From Nicotiana tabacum (taxonomy: Eukaryota; Streptophyta; Magnoliopsida; Solanales; Solanaceae), in assembly GCF_000715075.1 (NCBI RefSeq), contig NC_134080.1:38234758-38298757 (forward strand): a DNA stretch of 64,000 nucleotides, given 5' to 3'. Made by a program: the position numbers and the translations under genes. The notes under the pieces were generated by a model. That model had not been told where the DNA came from. It did no database searches and saw only the letters and a program-made list of their open reading frames with translations. This document shows, piece after piece, positions 41,830-52,283 of this stretch (the stretch's first letter is position 1; each line of letters opens with the position of its first letter).

Positions 41830-44800
41830 TGGGAGACAATAAACAAGAAGAATCTACATCAAGTGTCAACAACACGTCATCATTGGCATCTTCGCTTATG
41901 ACAAGAATTGTGTCAAATGCGAAATTTGCGGTAGAAATATTTGACGGGTCCAGACATTTTGGGATGTGGCAAGGTGAGGTTCTAGATGTCCTTTTTCAAC
42001 AAGGGCTAGATCTGGCCATTGAAGAAAAGAAACCAGATGTTATTGGAGAAGAAGATTGGAGAATTATCAACCGTGTTGCTTGCGGTACCATTCGATCCTA
42101 CCTTGCTAGAGAGCAGAAATATCCATACACAAAGGAAACTTCTGCAAGTAAATTATGGAAAGCACTGGAGGATAAATTTTTGAAGAAAAACAGTCAAAAT
42201 AAATTGTACATGAAGAAGAGACTGTTTCACTTCACCTATGTTCCTGGTACCACGATGAATGAACATATCACCAGTTTCAATAAGTTGGTCACAGATTTGT
42301 AAAATATGGATACAATTTATGATGATGGTGACTTGGCCTTGATGTTGTTGGCGTCACTTCCTGATGAGTACGAGCACCTTGAAACTACTCTACTCCATGG
42401 AAATGACGAAGTTTCTCTCAGAGAAGTTTGTTCGGCTTTGTATAGCTATGAACAAAGAAAGCGAGAAAAACAGAAGAGCGGAGAAAGAGAAGCACTATTT
42501 GTGAGGGGTCGTCCTCAAAATCAAACGAGGACAAAGAAGGGAAGATCCAAGTCAAGATCCAGACCCAACAAAGATGAATGTGCCTTATGTCGAGAAAAAG
42601 GGCACTGGAAGAAAGACTGTCCGAAGCTGAAGAATAAGGTCAAACATAACAATGGAAAGGCCATTATGGATTCAAATGTAGCTGATTGTGATGATTCAGA
42701 CTTCTCATTAGTTACAACAGAGTCATCAACATCATCAGACATATGGTTGATGGACTCGGCTTGTAGCTATCATATGTGTCCCAACAGGGACTGGTTCGTG
42801 GAATTTCAAGAAGGAGAATATGGAGTCGTCCACACAGCGGATAACAGCCCTCTTACCTCATATGGCATTGGTTCAATACGATTAAGGAACCATGATGGAA
42901 TGATCAGAACATTGACAGATGTTCGATATGTACCGGATTTGAAGAAGAATCTCATCTCTGTGGGAGCCCTAGAATCAAAAGGGTTCAAAATCATTGCAGA
43001 AAATGGAGTGATGAGAGTATGCTCCGGTGCACTAGTAGTAATGAAGGCTAATCGGAAGAATAATAATATGTACCGCTATCGTGGCAGTTATTGGGACAAC
43101 GACAGTGACATCCAGTGATGACAAAGAAGCAGAAGCAACCAAGCTATGGCACATGCGCTTGGGACATGCTGGGGGAAAATCCTTGAAAACTCTATCAGAT
43201 CAAGGATTGTTAAAAGGAGTCAAGGCTTGCAACTTGGAGTTTTGTGAGCATTGTGTTAAAGGGAAACAGACAAGGGTTAAATTTGGTACAGCGATCCATA
43301 ATACTAAAGGCATTTTGGATTATGTACACTCTGATGTTTGGGGTCCTTCCAAAACACCTTCATTGGGTGGGAAGCACTATTTTGTAACCTTTGTTGATGA
43401 TTTTTCCCGAAGAGTGTGGGTGTATACAATGAAAAACAAAGATGAAGTGCTGAGAATTTTTCTCAAATGGAAGACGATGGTGGAGAATCAAACAGGCAGG
43501 AGGATCAAGTGTATTCGCACAGACAATGGAGGTGAATACAAAAATGATCATTTCAATAAGGTCTGTGAAAATGATGGCATCGTCCGACACTTCACTGTTA
43601 GACATACACCACAACAGAATGGAGTGGCAGAACGTATGAACCGGACCTTGCTGGAGAAGGTACGGTGTATGTTGTCCAATGCTGGCTTGGGCAAAGAATT
43701 TTGGGCTGAGGCAATTACATATGCATGCCACCTCATTAATCGTCTACCATCTGCTGCTATTGATGGCAAGACACCATTTGAAAAATGGTATGGAAAATCT
43801 GCTGTAGATTATAACTCTTTGCATGTGTTTGGCTCAACTGCATATTATCATGTGACAGAGTCAAAATTGGATCCAAGGGCAAAGAAGGCTATTTTTATGG
43901 GAATTACTTCTGGAGTCAAAGGATATCACTTATGGTGTCCTATGACAAAGAAAGTAATATTCAGCAGGGATGTTACCTTTGATGAATCTGCTATGGTAAA
44001 TAAGGTAACAGAAGATACCAAACAAAATAAAGGTGCTTCTAAGCAGGTGGAGTTTGAGGGAAAATTTATTTTTCCTACACAAGAAGCAGAGGAGGAAACA
44101 AATGAAGATTATCCTCTGGAAGGAGAGCCAGTAGAGGAGATTCCAACTCAGGAACCTCAACAACAACTTGAATCAATAGCAACCAGCAGGCCAAAAAGAA
44201 CAATAACGAAACATGTTCGTCTCATAGAGACGGTTGCTTGTGCAACCTCAATTGTAGCTGATGATGTTCCTACTACTTATAAAGATGTTGTCCAAAGTTC
44301 AGAAGAAGATAAGTGGAGGATTGCCATGAATGATGAAATACAGTCCCTTCATCAGAATCATACATGGAGATTGGCCAATCTCCCGAAGGGAAAGAAAGCA
44401 ATTGGGTGCAAATGGGTATTTGCAAAGAAGGAAGGATTTCCTAACCAAGTATATGTTCGCTACAAAGCAAGATTGGTGGCCAAAGGATATGCTCAAAAGG
44501 AGGGAATTGATTACAATGAAGTGTTTTCTCCAGTTGTAAAACATTCCTCCATTAGAATTATGTTGGCTTTGGTAGCACAATTGGATTTGGAACTAGTTCA
44601 GATGGATGTAAAAACTGCATTTTTACATGGAAACTTGGAGGAGGAAATCTACATGACTCAGCCAGAAGGATTCAAAGTTGCTGGAAAAGAAAATATGGTG
44701 TGCAAACTTGAAAAAATCATTGTACGGATTGAAACAATCTTCTAGACAATGGTACAAGTGATTTGACGAGTTTATGTTGCGGCAAGGGTACAAGAGAAGC

Positions 44801-45836
44801 AAATATGATCATTGTGTATATTTGCACAAGCTTAAAGATGGTTCCTTTGTATATCTTCTCCTATATGTTGATGATATGTTGATAGCTTCCAAGAATTCGG
44901 AAGAAATTGATAAGTTGAAGATTCAACTGAAGAAGGAGTTCGAGATGAAGGATTTGGGTGAGGCAAAGAAAATTCTTGGCATGGAGATAATTAGAGATAG
45001 ACGTTCAAAGAAACTCTGTTTATCTCAAAAGGAATATTTGAAGAGAGTACTTCAACGTTTTGGCATAGATGACAAGACTAAGCCAGTTAGTACTCCACTT
45101 GCTTCCCATTTTAAGCTAAGTACTACTATGTCGCCAATGGATGAAGCTGAACGAGAGTATATGTCAAAGGTACCATACGCAAATGCTGTTGGTAACTTGA
45201 TGTATGCAATGGTTTGCACAAGGCCTGACATTTCACAAGCTGTTGGAGTTATTAGCAGATATATGCACAATCCAGGGAAGGAGTATTGGCAAGCTGTGAA
45301 GTGGATTCTACGGTATATTCATAATACTGTAGATGTCGGGTTAGTTTTTTTAGCAGAAAGATAATCAGTCTGTAGTTGGATATTGTGACTCAGATTTTGC
45401 GGGTGATCTGGACAAACGAAGATCAACTACTGGTTATGTGTTTACTTTTGCAGAGGCACCAGTTAGTTGGAAGTCTACTTTGCAGTCAACAGTTGCTTTG
45501 TCTACAACAGAGGCAGAGTACATGTCTATTACAGAGGCTGTGAAAGAGGCAATTTGGCTTCAATGATTGCTAAAGGAGCTTGGTGTTGAACAAAAAGGTA
45601 TCACAATTTTTTGTGATAGTCAAAGTGCTATTCAATTAGCGAAGAACCAAGTGTATCATGCAAGGACGAAGCACATTGATGTTCGGTATCATTTCGTACG
45701 AGAAATCATAGAAGAAGGTGGAGTCATAGTGAAGAAAATTCATAGTACGGAGAATCCTGCTGATATGCTGACAAAGGTGGTGACTGCGGTCAAGTTTCAA
45801 CATTGTTTGGATTTTATCAACATTGTTGAAAACTGA
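41830..45836 (+). pseudogene. Copia gag-pol polyprotein
   Basis: Single ancestral frame broken by several lesions. Gag is at 41830-42660 with CCHC knuckle CALCREKGHWKKDC. Protease has DSACSYHM. Integrase has HMRLGH...CEHC, Asp in HSDVWGP, Asp in RTDNGGEY and Glu in NGVAERMNR. RT has KARLVAKGYAQ, DVKTAFLHG and intact YVDDML near 44866. RNase H ends in ADMLTK. Lesions: TAA 42300-42302, a frameshift near 43090-43115, a one-base gain in an A run near 44712, TGA 44759-44761, a one-base gain in a T run near 45345, and TGA 45564-45566. The three stops read as single C-to-T changes (from CAA, CGA, CGA). The start is the ATG at 41830, second in the open frame. Confidence 0.93.
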
Positions 45837-45914
45837 AGATTGAAGATGAAGACACAATCAAAATTTGTTATTGAGAGAAAATTGAAGATGTGAAATTTTG
45901 CCAAGGTGGAGATT

Positions 45915-46266
45915 TGTTGAATTTGGCAAAATTTTGTCCCACATCGGTGGGCTTTTGAGTTTTGGGGGGATTTTCTCCCTATAAAAGAATGTCTAATGTT
46001 TAGGATTTAAACACACCCCTCATTTGCCTTCTCATTTGTTTAAGGCATTTGTATCTTCTCTCTTTAGTATTATTTCACTTGTATTATTTGGAGTGAAATA
46101 AAATATTGGTTGTGTCTGAGGAGTAGGCAAAATTAGCCGAACCTCGTAAATTCTGGTGTTCCCTTTATTGTTGTTTTATTGTCTTATTTATTATTTGGTG
46201 GCTGTCATAATTTTTGGTATTGTAGTTGTGACTTATTCACACTATATACATTTGGCTTCCGCAACA
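45915..46266 (+). repeat. Copia 3' LTR
   Basis: 352 bp, the same length as the 5' LTR; preceded by the polypurine tract at 45901-45914. Confidence 0.95.
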
Positions 46267-46271
46267 GATGC
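46267..46271. repeat. Copia target-site duplication, right
   Basis: GATGC, exact partner of 41264-41268. Confidence 0.95.
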
Positions 46272-47100
46272 ATTGGGTGAAATCCATCAATTGATCGCGG
46301 CGATGACAACCAACCCAAGGGTGGTTGCCGGAGCTCTGGTGGAAAATGGGGGAAATCACGATCATGGTAACAATAACCAATTTGGAATGAAATATTCTAG
46401 GGTGGAATTTCCTAAATTTGGGGGCGATGATTTGGATGGATAGATTTATAGGTGTGAGCAATTCTTTCATGCTGACGGAACAATGGAGGAATCTAAGGTA
46501 CGATTAGCGGCTATTAATTTGGAAGGTCGGGCGCTTTAGTGGCGCAAAGCATTGATGAAAGCCAGGATGGGCAGGTTGCCAGACTGGAATGACTATTTGC
46601 GAGCTTTGCAGCTAAGGTTTTGGGACAACTTGTATGATGATCTGATGGTGGAGCTAGTGGCATTGAAGCCGACAGGAACAGTGCAGGAATTCTTAGACAA
46701 ATTCGATGGGATGATAAATCAAGTGGAATTGACTGAGGAGTACTCGTCAGTTGCTTCTTGAATGGATTGAGGCCAGACATTGAAGTTTAAGTACGCATGC
46801 TAGCACCAAGAACTCTTATGAGTGCTTACAACTTGGTCAGATTAGCAGGACAATCCTTGAAGTTGCAAAAAGAACAGAACCAAGTGGCCATTAGGAGTTC
46901 CAGATTAGCAGAGTTACAATTCTTCATGGCAATCGAGGAACTATCCTCAGCACTCAAGCAATGAAGCCATAAAGGAGGAGGGGGAACATGGTTCTTAATC
47001 AACCTGCAGGCAAGAGCACAAGGCTTATGTTACTCGTGTGATGAGAAATACTCCCCTAACCATGTCTGCAAAAAGAAAAAGCAACTGTACATTTTAGAAG

Positions 47101-50100
47101 TAGAGGAGGAAATGGAAGAGTGGCAACTGGAGGATAGTGTGGAGGAAGAGAATTTTGAAGAATCTGCCTTACAATATCAGATGCATGGCTATGCTTTGGA
47201 TGGTACAGTGGATTACAGAACTATGAGGGTGAGAGGAGGGTTTAAAGGTAAGATGGTGCATGTCTTGATTGATTTGGTGTCAACACATAACTTTATGGAC
47301 TTAGACATAGCCAAGAAGTTGGGGTGGAAGTTGGAAACTATTCTCACTTTTTCAGTGGTTGTTGCAAATGGTAGCAGAGTGCATAGTTCTTACATGAGCT
47401 GGGGCGTTTCAAGGAAAATGCAAGGTGTAGAGTTCAAGGAAGACATGTTAGTAATGCCTTTGGGAGATACTGATGTAGTTTTAGGGATTCAATGGCTTAT
47501 TACATTAGGAGACATAAGATGGAATTTCAAACTACTTAAAATGGAATTCCAGATAGGAGACAGGAAGGTCTCATTGAGGGACAGCCAACTTGGGGGGTCA
47601 AGAATGATTGATAACAGTAGAATGGAAATGTTATTGCACAAACCAGTTGGACTTAGTATGATGGTCGTAGCACATGCGCAATCAATGGACACATCAGAGG
47701 CCTGCATCAACTCACAACAAATGGAGATACCTGGTGATTTGTAGGACCTGCTAGACCAATATTCGACAGTGTTTGCAATTCCTACTAAGCTGCCACCCCA
47801 TAGAAACTATGATCACAAGATCATTCGGAAGGAGGAAGCACCTCCAGTAAATGTCAAACCGTATTGATACCCAGCTTTGCGAAAGAACGAAAAATTGAAT
47901 GAATGATACAAGAGATGCTGGATGCAGGGGTAATCAGACCTAGTGTAAGTCCTTACTCTTCCCCTATAGTAATGATTACAAAGAAGGATTAAACATGGAG
48001 GCTATGTATTAATTATAGACAACTAAACAACCACACTGTCAAAGATAAGTTCCCTATTCCTGTAATTGAAGAATTGCTAAATGAATTAGGAGGGACTGAG
48101 TATTTTTCTAAGTTTGGACCTTAAGTCGGGATATCATCAAATCAGAATGCATGAGAAGGACATTGAAAAAATAGTGTTTAGATCTCACGATGGGCACTAT
48201 GAGTTTGTCATTATGCCCTTTGGTCTAACAAATGCCCTATCTACCTTCCAATGTTTAATGAATAAGGTTTTTCCGCCCCACCTCAGAAGGTTCACCCTAG
48301 TCTTTTTCTGTGATATATTGGTATACAGTTCTTCATGGAAGGAACGCATTATACACCTACAGAAAACCTTTGAGATTTTGAGGGAAATTACTTATCTGTT
48401 AAGATGAGCAAATGCCAATTTGGTCAGTCAGAAGTGGAGTACCTGGGACACTTTATATCTGCTAAAGGAGTAACAGCAGAACCCTTAAGATCAAAGGCAT
48501 GGTGGACCGGCCTACACCTAAAACTGTCAAAGAGGTAAGGGGGTTTCTAGGATTAGCTGGATACTACAGACGATTTATCAAAGATTATGAAAAAATAGAC
48601 AAACCTTTAACTGAACTTCTCAAAAAGGATAAGTTCACCTGGAATGAAATGGCTTCCACAGCTTTCCAGGAATTGAAAGAAGCAATGACAACAACACATG
48701 TGCTAGTTCTTCCCAATTTCAACCTGGAGTTTATTATAGAAACCGATGCATGTGGTATTGGCATTGGGGAAAAGCTAATGCAGGAGGGACATCCTTTAGC
48801 TTTTATGAGTAAATCACTTAGCAGTAGGCATCAGCAACTTTCAGTTTGTGAAAAGGAAATGATGGCAATAGTAGCAGCTGCACAAAAATGGAGATATTAT
48901 CTCTTCGGAAAGATATTTCACTATCAAGACTGATCAACAAAGTCTAAAATACCTCATGGAATAGAGGATATCAACCCCTAGTCAACAAAAATGGCTAGCT
49001 AAGCTCATGGGGTATGATTATTCTATCACCTACAAGAAGGGTCGAGACAATTTGGTTGCAGATGCATTGTCTCGATTGCCTAAAGAGGAGATTCAGCTGC
49101 ACACTTTATCATATGTGTCTTCTTACTTCTTAGAGAAGATCAAAGCTTCTTATGAGAAAGATACTTACAACAGATTATCCAACAATTGAAGTAGGATGCT
49201 CTGTCTAAACCCTTGTATATGTTGAAGGATGGTATTCTCTATTGAGGGGGCAAGATAGTGGTGGGTGCAGATAAGGAAGCAAGGCAGGAAATACTACAAG
49301 GTCACTCAGGGATAGCTGCTACTCTGAGAAGAGTCACTTAGTTTTATCACTGGAAGAAACTAAAGGTGGATTTCCATGAACACATCAGAGGGTGTGAAGT
49401 TTGTCAAAGATGTAAGGGTGAAAATGTGAAATCACGAGGAATACTACAACCCTTGCCCAACCCAGATAAGGTGTGGCAGGACATTAGCCTTGATGTTTAT
49501 CGAAGGCCTATTAAAATCAAATCACCACACAGTGATTATGGTAGTGGTTGATAGGTTGAGCAAGTATGCTCATTTTATTGCCCTGAAACACTCATACACT
49601 GCTGCCTTAGTAGCTCAGGCTTATTTGGATAATGTTTACAAGCTCCATGGACTACCTCAGACATTAGTCAGTGACAGGGATGTGGTCTTCCTCAGTAAAT
49701 TCTGGCAGTCTCTTTTTGATGTTCAAGGAGTGCAACTGCATCATTCTACAGCTTACCATCCTCAATCGGATGGCCAAACTGAGGCAATGAATAAATGTTT
49801 GGAAGGGCATCTCAGATGCATGTGTATTGATCGACCCAAAGATTGGGCACACTGGTTGTCACTGGCTGAATGGTGGTATAAAACTACCTACCATTATACT
49901 ACTAAATTGACCCTATTTGAGGTATTATATGGACAAAAGCCACATACGTACATGCCTTATGCTCCATACAACTCATTGGTGGAAGAAGTGGATAGAAGCT
50001 TGCAGGCTAGAGAAAGCACTATCAGGTTACTCAAGCATCATCTACTGTTAGCTCAATCTAGAATGAAGATTCAAGCTGATAAAAACAGATCCTTTAGAGA

Positions 50101-50548
50101 GTTTGAGGTGGGAGATCAAGTGTTTGTCAGGCTGCAACCTTACAGGCAGATCTCCTTCAAGGTCACTCTTATCACAAACTAAGTCCAAAATATTTTGGTC
50201 TATTTCAAATAATCAAGAGGGTTGGATCTGTAGCCTACCAATTGCACGTACCTCCTCATGCCAAAATCCATTCCACATTCCATGTTTCATAACTCAAAAA
50301 GCACAGTGGATATGCTCCTGGAATACCTGATCTACCAGTATCTCTTTCTCCTCATGGCAATATTCTTTTGGAACCAGAGCAAGCACTGAAATTTCGATTC
50401 ATTTCCAAGCATGCAGGTCAGGGAAGTGTTGGTGAAGTGGTTCAACTGTCCAATTGAAGATACCACTTGGATAGATGTCCATGCCTTCAAGCAGCAGTTT
50501 CCTCAATTTGTCCTTGTGGACAAGGACCTTAGCAGGGAGGATTTGTAA
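47101..50548 (+). pseudogene. Reina pol polyprotein (protease, RT, RNase H, integrase, chromodomain)
   Basis: Protease at about 47110-47740, but its active site reads LIDLVSTHNFM where family members have Asp-Ser/Thr-Gly-Ser. RT is at 47750-48420: [11 protein letters not shown] and MPFGLTNA are present, but the catalytic box reads FFCDILVYS instead of FFDDILVYS. RNase H is at 48500-49100 (ETDACGIGIG, ADALSRLP). Integrase is at 49250-50180 (CEVCQRC, then Asp in SDRDVVF and Glu in DGQTEAMNK). The C-terminus at 50417-50548 (VLVKWFNCPIEDTTWI) matches a chromodomain, the module that targets chromoviruses to chromatin. At least six stops or frameshifts. The final TAA (50546-50548) overlaps the 3' LTR start by three bases. 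Confidence 0.87.
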
Positions 50549-50865
50549 CAGCCTATTAATAGGAGAAGGGCATAGTAGTTAATTTACGAGAAAAGTTAGT
50601 TAGGCGGTTAGACTATGTTAGTTGGGGTGGGTGGGTGGGTGGCTGACATTCAGTTAGAAGAGAATCTGGACTAGGGAATATAAGGGAAGCTAAGTTGTAA
50701 TAGCTATTCAGACTTAATACAATTAATTACACTTTCTCTCTAATCTTTCTCTGTGTCCTTAGTTCTCTTCCATGCACAGGATAGTTGTAGTTTGTTCAAG
50801 AGCTATTCTCTTAATTGGCACTTTAGATTTACAGATTTGTACTTAATTCAATTAGGTACATAACA
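50544..50865 (+). repeat. Reina 3' LTR
   Basis: TGTAACAGCC...ACATAACA, 322 bp, preceded by purine tract AGCAGGGAGGAT. It is more diverged from the 5' LTR than the two 5' LTR copies are from each other, with a GGGT expansion (GGGTGGGTGGGTGG) at about 50626. This shows the duplication is younger than the insertion. Confidence 0.9.
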
Positions 50866-51255
50866 CACGAAAAAATACTATTCAAAACAAACTGATTTTA
50901 GAATCACAGTAAACAAGCTATTAATGAACGAAAGGGTCTAACGAAGGCAAAATTTCTCAATTATGGTTAACCTAAATCATCCAAAACCTTTAGACTAATT
51001 ATCGATGGTGGTTGTGCATCATTGTGAAGGAGATATTATTGTTACATCCATCCGTTTCTTTTCGGAATGTGCTTGTAGATACCATTTTGAAACATCAAAA
51101 TCGATTTTCTTTATTTTGTTTTTGAAAGATTACTTATTTATAGCAATTCTTCACTTATTCCTTAAAGGGTCATTCATTCCTCAGATGATTGAGTGGCCTA
51201 TAGGAAACAAATTAAACAAATGTGATTTTATTATACAATTTAAATTAGTTGTGTG
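50866..51255. other. Spacer
   Basis: AT-rich and single copy in this window; I see no gene. This is the original sequence to the right of the Reina insertion and to the left of the Retand insertion. Confidence 0.5.
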
Positions 51256-51814
51256 TGTTTGACCAAAAAGTATTTAGCCTTTTTGTTAAACTAAATAAGT
51301 AAATGATAACGGGTAAATTCTAGCTAAATATAAAAAATTCTAGATCCAATAATGTAAATATAATGAGGTGGATGATTCTCCCTCTGACAATGATGTAAGA
51401 TAACCAAACGTGGGAATATCAAATGCTTTATCAGATCTGATGTGGGAAAGCTTGGAACAAAGCAACAAATCGAATCTTGTATAAAGATTATGTTTGTAGT
51501 TATTTGAGAGTCAATTTTTCTAGAGAGAACTTATCAAGATAGAAAATTAGATGCCCCTTCTTTCTCTATTTTATTCCTACTTATATGAGACATTCCCCGT
51601 ACCTACTGAAAGTAAAAATACAGAGAATATTCCTCCTAATATTCCTTTAAAATATTTTATTGTTAAACTAGCTGTTTTGGCCGATCTGAATGGTCGACCT
51701 CGCCATTCGCTACTCGGCTCACCAGTGTTGCTTCTTAAGCACGACCTCGGCCTAGTTAATTCTTGATTTCCTTATTTTAGGCGAGGTCCTTTTGGTTAGA
51801 TTTTGACGCATACA
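51256..51814 (-). repeat. Retand 3' LTR (with internal deletion)
   Basis: 559 bp, TGTTTGACC...GCATACA on the plus strand. Compared with the 5' LTR it lacks about 150 bp after position ~51346 (between CATCCAA-like sequence and ATAATGAGGTGG). Confidence 0.9.
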
Positions 51815-52110
51815 GTTAATTCCTCCGCTCGTCGGGGTTGTTTTTAGACGAGCTCGGTGGACGGACTTCACCAGTTGCAAATTTTGAAAAATTTGAGCAT
51901 GTTGGTCGAGGAGTGACCCTTTTACAGCGAGATAATGATGTGGCACTTCAAGAGCCACATCTAACTATTACGTCAGTTCGAAATGACATCATTTCATCAT
52001 GCATCATTATGGTGCATGTTCCCAATACGTTACATCGTTTCCCGCGTCTCTTCCATTTCAAAATTAATGAGGAGGCATTTAGGCTTTCTCGATCGGGGTG
52101 CCCATATTCT

Positions 52111-52118
52111 TATAAATA
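52111..52118 (+). promoter_or_regulatory. TATA box of the Retand antisense gene
   Basis: TATAAATA, about 165 bases upstream of the antisense ATG. Upstream are GATGTGGC-9-GCCACATC (about 51938-51962) and bZIP-like TTACGTCAG and ATGACATCAT elements (51968-51993). Together they resemble a compact plant RNA polymerase II promoter on the plus strand. Confidence 0.6.
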
Positions 52119-52283
52119 GGGATGGGTATTTTTCATTTGAACTGTTGCATTTCTAGAGCCTTTGAAACCCAAGTTTTTCCTTCTTCAAATTTCTTGCGTC
52201 TGTATTTTCTTTCTCCCTTCAGCATTTTCTCCTATTGTCATCTCTTTCACTTTTGCATTTCCTTTTCGTATATAATTAGAAAA

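Larger units (their letters stand above)
41269..46266 (+). mobile_element. Tork-type (Tnt1-like) Ty1/copia retrotransposon
   Basis: Complete 4998-bp element with 352-bp LTRs, a primer site, gag-pol, a polypurine tract (AAGGTGGAGATTT) and a perfect 5-base TSD. Order gag, protease, integrase, RT, RNase H is the copia order. About 12 substitutions separate the LTRs (about 3.4 percent, counted by eye). It is inserted in the Reina gag. Confidence 0.95.
41129..47100 (+). pseudogene. Reina gag, copy 2, split by copia insertion
   Basis: Runs 41129-41268, then 46267-47100 beyond the copia element. N-terminal coiled-coil sequence, then a gag domain (GIHQLIAA-type helix, RVEFPKFGGDDLDG, YRCEQFFHADGT, WRKALMKAR, QLRFWDNLYDD, EFLDKFDGMI). 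It ends with a knuckle-like CYSCDEKYSPNHVC. Stops include TAG after DDLDG (46441), TAG near 46537 and TAA near 46787, so gag is dead even without the insertion. Confidence 0.82.
31701..50865 (+). mobile_element. Reina-type chromovirus with duplicated 5' end and nested insertions
   Basis: A small Ty3/gypsy chromovirus. The complete copy runs 40791-50865; removing the copia insertion and its 5-base TSD leaves about 5.07 kb, the size expected for Reina. LTRs are about 320 bp, and the polyprotein ends in a chromodomain-like sequence. The 5' LTR, start of gag and part of the flanking MITE are present a second time at 31505-35005, so this segment was tandemly duplicated after insertion. The flanking bases TACGA (left) and CACGA (right) form an imperfect 5-base TSD. 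Confidence 0.82.
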
